Positions 7,263 to 14,415 of a stretch of DNA of 14,942 nucleotides are shown here, one piece after another (position 1 is the first letter of the stretch; the number at the start of each line of letters is the position of its first letter). The stretch is from a bacterium (GTDB lineage Bacteria > Krumholzibacteriota > Krumholzibacteriia > LZORAL124-64-63): positions 1-14,942 of the forward strand of contig JAUVBS010000009.1 in the NCBI GenBank assembly GCA_030591105.1, read 5' to 3'. Under the pieces are notes generated by a model. That model was not told the origin of the DNA. It worked only from the letters and a program-made list of their open reading frames with translations, and did not search any database. The position numbers and the translations under genes are program-made.

Positions 7263-7676
7263 ATGATCCAAACCGGCATATTCAACCAAGCGCACTTGAG
7301 CGATCTGAAGACGGCCCTGGCCGTTTACGCGCGACGGCACCAGGTGGTGGCCGACAACATCGCCAACGTGCAGACGTCGGGCTACCGCTCCCAGGAGTAT
7401 CGCTTCGAGGAGCTACTCGCCGGTGCGAGCCGACGTCTGGCCGGATCGCGTACGCACGCGGCCCATTTACCGCTGGGCAGCCGCGAGCTGGCGGACACCG
7501 AGGGCGAAATACGCGCAGTCGCGACCGATTACGACAACGGAGTCAACAACGTCGATATCGATCGGCAGATGACCTCCCTCGCAACCAACGATCTTTCTTA
7601 CCGATTGGCGACGCGGTTGCTGGGGATGAAGTACAACCTGCTGCGCGGAGCAATCACCGGGCGTTCGTTACGTTAA
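7263..7676 (+). CDS. flgB: Flagellar proximal rod protein FlgB
   Basis: This 137-residue protein, near the family's usual length, carries the conserved rod-protein N-terminal motif (VVADNIANVQTSGYRSQEYRFEEL, residues about 29-52, cited in shortened form as ADNIANVQTSGYR). It also has the C-terminal NNVDIDRQMTSLATNDL segment typical of FlgB, where Asn-Asn-Val-Asp precedes the final helix. FlgB is exported by the flagellar type III system and forms the rod next to FliE and FlgC. The gene starts 4 bases after the second regulator with no strong Shine-Dalgarno sequence, which suggests translational coupling. Confidence 0.96.
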   Translation: MIQTGIFNQAHLSDLKTALAVYARRHQVVADNIANVQTSGYRSQEYRFEELLAGASRRLAGSRTHAAHLPLGSRELADTEGEIRAVATDYDNGVNNVDIDRQMTSLATNDLSYRLATRLLGMKYNLLRGAITGRSLR

Positions 7677-7713
7677 GTACGGTACTACGGCAACCGTGGG
7701 ACAGGAGTGAGTC

Positions 7714-8223
7714 ATGAGCAAGGGACTGTTCGATGCGATCCGGATCATCGGGTCCGGTCTGCGCGGCCAACGACTGAAACTCGACGTTGTCGCACGCAAC
7801 CTGGCCAACTCCGAAACTACCCGCACGGCGGAGGGAACTCCGTATCGCCGCCAGCGCGCGCTGTTCCAGGAGACGCTCGACCGTAGTCGTGGCCGTCTGC
7901 AGCGGTTGCGCGTCACGCACAGCGGAGCCGATGGTGGTCTGACGCGCACCCACGAGGCGCACCTGAGTGCGTCGAGCCGGCGGATCGGTCGGGCCGCACA
8001 TGGCGTCATGACCGAAGTCGGCACGGCTCTCGATGCTTCCGAGTTCCGGGTCGTCTATGACCCGGGCCACCCCGATGCCGACGCCGAGGGCTACGTTCTG
8101 ATGCCCAACGTGAACGCCATCGAGGAGATGGTCGATATGATCACCGCCAGCCGTGCCTACGAAGCCAACATCAGCGCGGTTCAGGCGGCGAAGGATATGT
8201 TCTTGCAGGCGCTGAAGATCTAG
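7714..8223 (+). CDS. flgC: Flagellar proximal rod protein FlgC
   Basis: At 169 residues this is somewhat longer than the common ~135-150 of FlgC. The N-terminal rod motif is present (VVARNLANSETTRTAEGTPYRRQ) and the C-terminal signature is very clear (VYDPGHPDADAEGYVLMPNVN, then EMVDMITASRAYEAN and the end KDMFLQALKI). The extra length lies in the middle, residues about 60-100, a basic stretch between the two conserved ends. AGGAG at 7703-7707 supports the ATG. It builds the proximal rod with FlgB and FliE. The 37-base gap after flgB shows no promoter that I can recognise. Confidence 0.96.
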   Translation: MSKGLFDAIRIIGSGLRGQRLKLDVVARNLANSETTRTAEGTPYRRQRALFQETLDRSRGRLQRLRVTHSGADGGLTRTHEAHLSASSRRIGRAAHGVMTEVGTALDASEFRVVYDPGHPDADAEGYVLMPNVNAIEEMVDMITASRAYEANISAVQAAKDMFLQALKI

Positions 8224-8296
8224 GCGCGATTGGTCGTTGCCACAACGCCCGGCGCGGCGGGCGATCGCGTGCGGATAAACGGACGGGAGCAGGTCC

Positions 8297-8596
8297 ATGG
8301 CTATCACGACGGTGCGGTCACTCGGTTCGATCGATCCGGTTCGCACGTACGGACTCGATCAAACCCAGAGCCAACGCCCATCATTTGCCAAGCAGCTAGC
8401 TGACGCGGTGACGGAGGTCAACCGACTCCAGACCGAACGGGATGACCTGGTGACCGATTTCGTGAGCGGACGCGTGGGTGAGGTGCACGATGTGATGACC
8501 GCGGCCGAGGAGGCACAGCTCGCGTTTGAGCTGTTGCTCGAGGTACGCAACAAATTGCTCGAGTCGTACCAGGAAATCATGCGCATGCAGGTCTGA
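8297..8596 (+). CDS. fliE: Flagellar hook-basal body adaptor FliE
   Basis: This 99-residue protein is of normal FliE length. It has the conserved FAKQLADAVTEVNRLQ segment and the strong C-terminal family signature (EVHDVMTAAEEAQLAFELLLEVRNKLLESYQEIMRMQV, given here by its key parts HDVM, AFELLLEVRNKLLE and YQEIMRMQV). FliE joins the MS ring FliF to the proximal rod and is an early export substrate. A GGGAG sequence about 8 bases before the ATG supports the start. The 73 bases between flgC and fliE are GC-rich and show no clear promoter. Confidence 0.97.
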   Translation: MAITTVRSLGSIDPVRTYGLDQTQSQRPSFAKQLADAVTEVNRLQTERDDLVTDFVSGRVGEVHDVMTAAEEAQLAFELLLEVRNKLLESYQEIMRMQV

Positions 8597-8639
8597 CCGC
8601 CCGTCCGGCGTTACGGCCTGATCAGCAATGAGAGAGACC

Positions 8640-10175
8640 ATGCCACAAGTCGTCAGAAACATCGGACACCGGCTCAGCGAACTGACTTTCAATCAGAGGG
8701 TGCTGCTCGGTGCCGTAGCGGTCGCGGGCGTCATCAGCCTGTTCGTCTTCTCGGTTTGGCTGCAGAACGACGAGAAGGCGGTGCTGTTCACCAACCTGTC
8801 GCCCGAAGACGCGTCGACCGCCATCCAAGAGCTGGCCAAACAGGATGTCGTGGCCGATCTGATCAACGGCGGCACGACGATTCTCGTCCCGGCCAAGCAA
8901 GTTCACCGCTTGCGTGTCGACCTCGCCGGAAGGGGCATACCATCGAGCGGTACCGTCGGTTTCGAGATCTTCGACGGCAAACAGTACGGACTGACCGAAT
9001 TTTTGCAGAACGTCAATTTCAAACGCGCTCTCGAGGGCGAATTGACCAAATCGATCGAGACCCTCCAAGGGATCCGTGCCGCGCGGGTCCACCTCGTGTT
9101 GCCCAAGCCTTCGATCTTCAAGAAACTAGCGGTCGAACCGACAGCTTCAGTGGTGCTGCGCCTCGGTCGGAGCGCCCGGCTCGCAGGTGAGCAGATTGTC
9201 GGGATCCAGAGCCTGGTGGCCGCGAGTGTCGAGGGCCTGACTGTGGCCAACGTGACTGTGGTCGATCAACACAGCAAAGTACTCTCGACGAGCGTTCAGG
9301 ATGACGATATCGGCCGCACCGAAGGCCAGCTCACGCTCAAGAAAGAGGTCGAGAGCTACCTGTCGGAAAAGGCGCAGAGCATGCTGGCCGGCGTACTCGG
9401 ACCCGGACGGTCTCTCGTCCGGGTCGACGCGACTCTGAATTTCGAGCAGATCGATAGCGAGCGCGAGATTTTCGATCCCGACGCGACCGTGGTCCGCAGC
9501 GAGGAGCGCGACGAGAGCAGTGATCCGGAAACCGGCGGCAGCGAGGAATCGATCCTCACCAACTACGAGATCAACCGCACCGTCGAACGGATCGTGGGGC
9601 AGATCGGCGGCGTCGAGCAACTCTCGGTTGCGGTGTTCGTCGACGGAACCTACGCCGAGGGCGACGACGGTATCGCGGTCTACGCCCCGTTGCCCGCAGA
9701 ACAGCTCGACCAGCTTCAACGGATCGTCCAGACGGCCATCGGCATCAACGCGAGACGCGGCGATAAGATCGAGGTCGTCAACATGCAGTTCACGAACCAG
9801 ATGGCCGACACCGCTCTGCCGCAGCCGTTCGGAACGACCTGGCTCGAGCTGGTGACGCAGAACGGAGGACGCCTACTCCTGGTCATCGTACTCATCGCGC
9901 TGGCCCTGAGTCTGCGCCGCAGCATCGTCCAACTGATCGGGACGGCCGGACCTGCGGCTCGCGGCCGTCGAGCATTCGGTCGCGGTACGCCGAACGCCGC
10001 GGCAGATCGGTTCGACGGTCTACCCGATCTATCGAACAAGATGATCGAGGACGTCCAGGAGTACGCGACGGAGAACCCCGAGCGCATCGCCGAGTTCGTC
10101 CAGTCGTGGATCTACGAGGAAGAGCAGAAACGAGAAGACGCACGGCCGGTGAGAGGGGCGACGTCAAGTGGCTGA
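8640..10175 (+). CDS. fliF: Flagellar MS-ring protein FliF
   Basis: FliF forms the inner-membrane MS ring on which the rod, switch and export gate assemble. This 511-residue protein has a first membrane segment at residues ~21-41 (VLLGAVAVAGVISLFVF...), a large periplasmic region with YscJ/FliF-type ring-building motifs (LFTNLSPEDA; RVHLVLPKPSIF), an acidic low-order insert (residues ~285-305, rich in Asp, Glu and Ser), a second membrane segment at ~412-427 (LLLVIVLIALALSL) and a cytosolic tail with the FliG-binding helices (IEDVQEYATENPERIAEFVQSWI). The ATG at 8640 is chosen over ATG at 8628 because a GAGAGAG sequence precedes it at a suitable distance, while 8628 has no ribosome-binding sequence; either is possible. 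Its 3' end overlaps fliG by 8 bases. Confidence 0.97.
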   Translation: MPQVVRNIGHRLSELTFNQRVLLGAVAVAGVISLFVFSVWLQNDEKAVLFTNLSPEDASTAIQELAKQDVVADLINGGTTILVPAKQVHRLRVDLAGRGIPSSGTVGFEIFDGKQYGLTEFLQNVNFKRALEGELTKSIETLQGIRAARVHLVLPKPSIFKKLAVEPTASVVLRLGRSARLAGEQIVGIQSLVAASVEGLTVANVTVVDQHSKVLSTSVQDDDIGRTEGQLTLKKEVESYLSEKAQSMLAGVLGPGRSLVRVDATLNFEQIDSEREIFDPDATVVRSEERDESSDPETGGSEESILTNYEINRTVERIVGQIGGVEQLSVAVFVDGTYAEGDDGIAVYAPLPAEQLDQLQRIVQTAIGINARRGDKIEVVNMQFTNQMADTALPQPFGTTWLELVTQNGGRLLLVIVLIALALSLRRSIVQLIGTAGPAARGRRAFGRGTPNAAADRFDGLPDLSNKMIEDVQEYATENPERIAEFVQSWIYEEEQKREDARPVRGATSSG

Positions 10176-11166
10176 TACGATGCGCAAGGCGGCCGTTTTT
10201 CTGATGGCCCTCGGTACGGACACCGGTGGCCGGGTACTGAGTAATCTGCCCGAGAGCCTGGTCGAGAAGGTCACCCACGCCATCGCCACGGCCGGCCACG
10301 TCACGTTCGACGACAAGAAACGGGTCATGGCCGAGTTCATCCAGAAGAGCAGTACCATGGCCGGAATCGCGTTCGGTGGCGAGGAGACCGCGAAGCAAAT
10401 CCTCGAATCGGGCTTCGGCAGCCATCGCGCCAGTTCACTCCTGAGTCGAGTGACCAACTACAGTGAGATCGAGAGCTTCGAGTCGCTCAGAATGATCGAT
10501 CCGTTGACCCTTGCCAATTATCTGCAGCACGAACATCCCCAGACCATCGCGGTGGTACTGGCGCACATGGATCCGCGTAGCAGTGGCCCGATCCTCCAGT
10601 TGTTACCGTCGGAAATCCAGGGGGACGTCGCCTATCGGATCGCCGTGCTGGACAGCCCCAATCCCGACACGTTGCGCATCGTGGAGGAAGTGCTGGCAAC
10701 CACGTTGCAGGGGCATATCGCCGCGTCCCAGGAGAAGTACGGTGGGTTGAAGCAGGTCGCCGAGATCCTCAACGAAATCGACCGTGAGACCTGGCAGGAG
10801 ATCCTCGACGAGATCCGCGAGATCGACGATGAAACCGCCAGTGAGGTCAACGATCTGATGTTCGTCTTCGAAGATCTGGTCATGCTCAACGATAAATACA
10901 TCCAGGAGGTCCTCAAGGAGATTGACGGTCGGGAGCTCACGCTTGCACTCAAGGGGGCGACCCAGGAAATCCAACGCAAGATCTTCGGCAACATGTCCAG
11001 GCGAGCTGCCCTTGGTATTCAGGAAGACATGGACTATATGGGCCCGATCCGCTTGAGCGAGGTCGAGCACGCCCAGCGGCGGATCGTCGAAGTCATACGC
11101 AGCCTCGAAGAGGTCGGCACCATCGTCATCGGCAAGGGCGGCAAAGATGCAGAGATGGTCACCTGA
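10168..11166 (+). CDS. fliG: Flagellar motor switch protein FliG
   Basis: This 332-residue rotor protein is of standard length. The N-terminal domain (AAVFLMALG...) binds FliF. The middle domain has the EHPQ motif at residues 122-125 (QHEHPQTIAVVLAHMD). The C-terminal domain has FVFEDLVMLNDKYIQEVL, the ALKGA segment, and the torque helix MSRRAALGIQEDMDYMGP, in which R279, E286 and D287 align with E. coli R281, D288 and D289, which interact with the stator MotA. It starts at GTG: a GAGAGGGG sequence at ~10151-10158 sits 9 bases upstream, overlapping the end of fliF; the ATG at 10180 is less well placed. The 3' end overlaps fliH by 20 bases. Confidence 0.97.
   Translation: MADTMRKAAVFLMALGTDTGGRVLSNLPESLVEKVTHAIATAGHVTFDDKKRVMAEFIQKSSTMAGIAFGGEETAKQILESGFGSHRASSLLSRVTNYSEIESFESLRMIDPLTLANYLQHEHPQTIAVVLAHMDPRSSGPILQLLPSEIQGDVAYRIAVLDSPNPDTLRIVEEVLATTLQGHIAASQEKYGGLKQVAEILNEIDRETWQEILDEIREIDDETASEVNDLMFVFEDLVMLNDKYIQEVLKEIDGRELTLALKGATQEIQRKIFGNMSRRAALGIQEDMDYMGPIRLSEVEHAQRRIVEVIRSLEEVGTIVIGKGGKDAEMVT
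10694..10708 (+). promoter_or_regulatory. Sigma-54 promoter-like match inside fliG
   Basis: TGGCAACCACGTTGC, followed by A, matches the sigma-54 core with GG at 10695-10696 and GC at 10707-10708, correct spacing, and full TGGCA and TTGCA boxes. It lies within coding sequence in the sense direction, about 440 bases before the fliH start. It may be a chance match or an internal promoter raising fliH-fliI-fliJ expression. Confidence 0.35.
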
Positions 11167-11920
11167 GCCGCTGACGGCCAACGCGGCGAAGCCGAGTTTC
11201 ACCGCCGAGTGGCCAAGTAACACGATCGTGGATCCGGCTGGTCCCGGTCCGCAGGTCGCCCGGTCGACACAACAGCTTTTTCAATCCGATTTCAATCTCG
11301 ATGGCGAGTTCGCGTGCGGAGAGCCGCCGAACGCCAACGACCGCGCATCGCTACGCACGGTGATCGCCGAGGAACTGGAGCGAGATTTCGTAGAACGTCA
11401 GCGGTCGGCGGAACTCGCGTACCAGAACCGGCACGAGCAGTCTGAACGCGAGCGCGACCAAGCCGACCTACGCTGGCGTGAGGAATTCGCAACGCAACTG
11501 GAATCCGTACGCGATACAACGTTCTACGCTGCGGCCCGCGAAGCCGTACGGCTGGCGGTGCACATGGCGGAAAAGATCGTGCGTACGACCGTGGAGCGTG
11601 ACGACGCCGTCTTGGTCCGAGCTATCGAGACGGTACTGCACAAGGTCGACGCGGGTGTAGCGATAGTCGTCACCGTCAATCCCGCCGACGCTGCACGTCT
11701 TGCCGGCGACCAGGCGTTGCTGGCGCGGTTGCGCATCGCTGCGGTCAAGGAGGATCGGCGTGTCAAACCGGGTGGCTGCTTGATCGCAGCCGACCGGCAA
11801 GAGTGGGACGCGACCATCGACAAGCAACTCGAGACCCTTGCCGAGATCGTGAGTGGTGCGCTTGCCACTTCACCTACGTCTACCGAACCGGAGCAGGATG
11901 ATTCCGTTGGCCTGGCATGA
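11147..11920 (+). CDS. fliH: Flagellar export ATPase regulator FliH
   Basis: This 257-residue protein has the FliH/YscL layout: a variable, probably flexible N-terminus (residues 1-65), a charged coiled coil with many Glu, Arg and Gln (residues ~70-125, ERDFVERQRSAELAYQNR...), and a conserved C-terminal domain (REAVRLAVHMAEKIVRTTVE, VTVNPADAARL, VKPGGCLI). FliH dimers bind the FliI ATPase, hold it inactive in the cytosol and tether it to the C-ring. The ATG at 11147 has AAGGG at 11134-11138 and overlaps fliG by 20 bases. The end overlaps fliI by 23 bases, consistent with coupled translation. Confidence 0.93.
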   Translation: MQRWSPEPLTANAAKPSFTAEWPSNTIVDPAGPGPQVARSTQQLFQSDFNLDGEFACGEPPNANDRASLRTVIAEELERDFVERQRSAELAYQNRHEQSERERDQADLRWREEFATQLESVRDTTFYAAAREAVRLAVHMAEKIVRTTVERDDAVLVRAIETVLHKVDAGVAIVVTVNPADAARLAGDQALLARLRIAAVKEDRRVKPGGCLIAADRQEWDATIDKQLETLAEIVSGALATSPTSTEPEQDDSVGLA

Positions 11921-13226
11921 TTGCCGTGCGCAGATTCGCGGCGCCGAAACAATTCGTCCCGTCGGTCGGGTGGCTAATCTGGTCGGCATGGTGGTCGAGA
12001 TCGCAGGACTCGCGGCGCCGGTAGGTGCGCTCTGCCGGATCGAGGTGGGACGCAACCGGGCGCCGATCCTGTGCGAAGCCATCGGCTTTAGAGACGACAC
12101 GTTGCTGGTGATGCCGCTCGGCAAGGCCGAAGGCATCGCCGCCGGGCAGCCGGCGACGCTCATCTCCACCCGTTTGAGCGTGCCGGTGGGCGACGAGTTG
12201 CTCGGCAGGATCGTCGACGGCCTCGGCCGTCCTCTCGATGGGGGGCCGCCGTTGACGGGGGCGCCTCACGCGCCTCTGGACGGCGGACGGGTTCCGGCGG
12301 CTCTCACGCGGCGCCGGACCGGCAAGATACTGCCGACCGGGCTGCGAGCCATCGACGCCGTGCTGACTGTCGCCCGCGGCCAGCGTATGGGTATCTTCGC
12401 CGGCAGTGGGGTCGGCAAATCGATTCTGTTGGGCATGCTCGCCCGTCAAGCCGAAGTCGACGTCAGTGTCCTGGCTTTGATCGGCGAACGTGGCCGTGAA
12501 GTACGGGAATTCGTCGAGCGCGATCTGGGGCCGGAGGGATTGGCCCGCAGCGTCGTCGTCGTGGTCACCTCGGACGAGAGCGCCGTGATGCGGGCGAAGG
12601 GTGCCGAGACGGCGATGACCATCGCCGAAAGATTCCGCGAAGCGGATCGCCATGTACTGTTCTTGATGGATTCGGCGACCCGTTATGCCATGGCGTTACG
12701 CGAGATCGGTCTCGCGGCCGGCGAGCCTCCGACGACCAAGGGCTACCCACCATCGGTGTTCGCGGCCTTACCACGGCTGTGTGAGCGCGCCGGTTCGTCG
12801 GCTATCAATGCCATGACCGCTTTCTTCACCGTGTTGATCGAGGGCGACGATATCCACGATCCGGTGGGCGAGGCGATGCGCGCAATCCTCGACGGGCACC
12901 TGTTCCTGAGCAGGGATCTGGCGCGGCGCGGGCACTACCCGGCCGTCGATGTGCTCGGCAGTATCAGCCGTCTCCGCAATGAGATCATACCGGCGCAGAC
13001 GTTGGTCGCGGCGAAGCAGGTACTCCAGTGGCTCGAAGTCATCGAACAGAATCGCGACCTGGTCAGCATCGGGGCCTACGCTGCCGGTTCGGACCCGCTA
13101 CTCGACACGGCGTTGGCCAAGCAGGATGCGATCCGACAATTCCTGACCCAGGGTGTGGACGAAGGCAGCGATCTGCACGACACCCTGGACGGGTTGAACC
13201 GCCTAACAGGCGGTACCGTAACGTGA
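11898..13226 (+). CDS. fliI: Flagellum-specific type III export ATPase FliI
   Basis: This 442-residue protein is of normal length for FliI, an F1-beta-like ATPase that energises the loading and unfolding of flagellar export substrates at the base of the organelle. The P-loop GSGVGKS is at residues 169-175, with LIGERGREVREF following. Walker B is VLFLMDSATR with D258, and the family motifs LGRIVDGLGRPLDG and PTTKGYPPSVFAALPRL are present. The ATG at 11898 is preferred to an in-frame ATG at 11853 because GGAG lies just upstream and the residues before it (LHLRLPNRSR) do not resemble FliI; it overlaps fliH by 23 bases. The stop overlaps the GTG start of fliJ by 4 bases. Confidence 0.97.
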   Translation: MIPLAWHDCRAQIRGAETIRPVGRVANLVGMVVEIAGLAAPVGALCRIEVGRNRAPILCEAIGFRDDTLLVMPLGKAEGIAAGQPATLISTRLSVPVGDELLGRIVDGLGRPLDGGPPLTGAPHAPLDGGRVPAALTRRRTGKILPTGLRAIDAVLTVARGQRMGIFAGSGVGKSILLGMLARQAEVDVSVLALIGERGREVREFVERDLGPEGLARSVVVVVTSDESAVMRAKGAETAMTIAERFREADRHVLFLMDSATRYAMALREIGLAAGEPPTTKGYPPSVFAALPRLCERAGSSAINAMTAFFTVLIEGDDIHDPVGEAMRAILDGHLFLSRDLARRGHYPAVDVLGSISRLRNEIIPAQTLVAAKQVLQWLEVIEQNRDLVSIGAYAAGSDPLLDTALAKQDAIRQFLTQGVDEGSDLHDTLDGLNRLTGGTVT

Positions 13227-13696
13227 AATTCCGTTTCCGACTGGCCTCGGTTCTGCGCTACCGCGAACGACAACGCGATGCTTGTGCGGCTGCCGTCAAG
13301 GAAGCGCTCACCGCGTTGCAGCACGCACGCGAGCGAGAGCGGGAGCAGGCGATCGAAGTCCGGCGGCTGTATGCGGCCGTCCACCGTGGTGATGACGGTC
13401 CGACCGGCGGAGTCGGTCTGTGGCTGTTGCAAACCAGCTACGTCGCGCACGCGCGTACCAAGCGCCGCCGCCGCCAACAGGTGGCAGTGGCGGCCGAGGC
13501 AACTTGGGCGGCGGAGCGGCAACGGTTGGTCGCAGCCGACCGAGCTTGCGAAATGCTGAGCCAGCTCGAAGCGCGTCAACGTGCGCGCTGGCGTGCCACG
13601 GAGAAGCGGCGTCAAACACGGATTCTGGACGAAATCGCCAGCGTCCGCGCCGCCCGGCAGCGGGCCGCCGAGTATGCGGCGACACGACTTGCCTAG
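13223..13696 (+). CDS. fliJ: Flagellar export chaperone/ATPase stalk protein FliJ
   Basis: This 157-residue, highly charged protein is predicted to be a long two-helix coiled coil rich in Arg, Ala, Glu and Gln. The N-terminus (VKFRFRLASVLRYRERQRD) and the C-terminal RILDEIASVRAARQR match the FliJ pattern, in which FRF...VLRYRE opens the first helix and a LDE motif lies in the second. FliJ sits in the centre of the FliI hexamer like the F1 gamma subunit and contacts the export gate. It starts at GTG, overlapping the fliI stop (GTGA), with AGGCGG at 13208-13213. Its position directly after fliI is the usual one. It is the last gene of the tightly packed run. Confidence 0.92.
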   Translation: MKFRFRLASVLRYRERQRDACAAAVKEALTALQHAREREREQAIEVRRLYAAVHRGDDGPTGGVGLWLLQTSYVAHARTKRRRRQQVAVAAEATWAAERQRLVAADRACEMLSQLEARQRARWRATEKRRQTRILDEIASVRAARQRAAEYAATRLA

Positions 13697-13738
13697 GTGG
13701 CGGTAATCGTTGCCCTATTGACCGGGAACGAGTTGTGC

Positions 13739-13795
13739 TACAAAATTAAGATAACTTTGTAACTATGTGTAGAGACTTATGTTATGAAATTTCTA
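13739..13795. other. AT-rich island with a possible sigma-70-like promoter
   Basis: About three quarters of these bases are A or T by my count, sharply unlike the GC-rich surroundings. It contains an inverted repeat (TACAAA at 13739-13744 with TTTGTA at 13756-13761). It also contains a sigma-70-like pair, TTTGTA (13756-13761) and TATGTT (13778-13783), 16 bases apart. It lies just upstream of the sigma-54 promoter and may be a bendable region, an activator or IHF site, or a second promoter. No clear IHF consensus was identified. Confidence 0.35.
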
Positions 13796-13820
13796 AACCA
13801 GCGTGCTACCGCGGCTTGGG

Positions 13821-13835
13821 TGGCATTGCGGTTGC
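13821..13835 (+). promoter_or_regulatory. Sigma-54 promoter for the motE-like/fliK transcript
   Basis: TGGCATTGCGGTTGC has complete TGGCA and TTGC boxes with the invariant GG at 13822-13823 and GC at 13834-13835 at the strict sigma-54 spacing. The predicted start is near 13847, about 45 bases before the ATG at 13891. It lies in a 194-base non-coding gap, so it should open a separate transcript for the last two genes, under the control of one of the NtrC-type regulators encoded upstream. Confidence 0.75.
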
Positions 13836-13890
13836 GACATTCGGTTCCTCTGGTCGGAGCCGATCACAGCACTCGAGCGAGGAGTGAGCC

Positions 13891-14415
13891 ATGAAGAGCG
13901 TCGTAATCATCTCCGTGATCACATTTGGGCTGATCTTCGGGGGGCTGGCGCTCACGAGTAGCCACATCGCCAAGCTGCTGAGCGTATCCACCGCTCGTGA
14001 CGTGGCTACGCCGCGATCCGTCGGTGTCGGCCCGGGCGAAAGCGAACCGCAGAGCGATCCCGAGCAGGTGGCGCGGACCGCGGATGAACTGATGGCGCTT
14101 CGCCAGACGCTGGTCGTCCAGGAGAGGACACTGGCTGACGCGCAGCGGAGCCTCACCGAGACGGTCGCCAAGCTTGATACCGCACAGCAGCGGTACGTTA
14201 CGGCGAACGAACGATCGGCGCGCAAACTGGCCAAGATGTACGAAGCTATGAAGCCGGTCAAAGCAGCGCCGATCCTCGCCTCTCTCGATATGGACATTGT
14301 TCTGGAAATCATCACTCGCATGAAGGAGCGCCAGGCGGCTCGTATCCTCGCGCAAATGGACGCCAGCCTCGCTGCGCATATCTCCGCCCGTATGAGCAGC
14401 AGGGGAGACGGTTGA
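13891..14415 (+). CDS. MotE/YlxF-like flagellar membrane protein
   Basis: This 174-residue protein has one N-terminal membrane segment (residues ~3-22, VVIISVITFGLIFGGLALT), a Ser/Pro/Glu-rich linker, a coiled coil (residues ~65-115, ELMALRQTLVVQERTLADAQ...) and a C-terminal MgtE-N-like helical module (KLAKMYEAMKPVKAAPILASL, then DIVLEIITRMKERQAARILAQMD). This is the arrangement of MotE of alpha-proteobacteria, a chaperone for the periplasmic motor protein MotC, and of YlxF, which lies between fliJ and fliK in Bacillus. The location between fliJ and fliK fits exactly. AGGAG at 13880-13884 supports the ATG, and the stop shares a base with the next start (TGATG). The precise role outside the characterised species is unclear. 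Confidence 0.85.
   Translation: MKSVVIISVITFGLIFGGLALTSSHIAKLLSVSTARDVATPRSVGVGPGESEPQSDPEQVARTADELMALRQTLVVQERTLADAQRSLTETVAKLDTAQQRYVTANERSARKLAKMYEAMKPVKAAPILASLDMDIVLEIITRMKERQAARILAQMDASLAAHISARMSSRGDG

Noticed and set aside
11853..11897. Upstream in-frame ATG extending FliI by 15 residues
   Set aside because: It lies deep inside fliH, the added residues do not resemble FliI, and ATG 11898 has a nearby GGAG.
13028..13222. Extension of the fliJ frame upstream inside fliI
   Set aside because: The translation there is an out-of-frame shadow of fliI; the FliJ-type sequence begins at GTG 13223.
13698..13713. Sigma-54-like TGGCGGTAATCGTTGC just after fliJ
   Set aside because: The GG and GC dinucleotides are one base too far apart; sigma-54 spacing is strict.
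13784..13894. 36-codon frame starting MKFLNQRATAAW, ending in ATGA overlap with the MotE-like gene
   Set aside because: It has no ribosome-binding sequence and the strong sigma-54 promoter lies inside it, so it would not be translated from that transcript. The overlap is probably coincidence.
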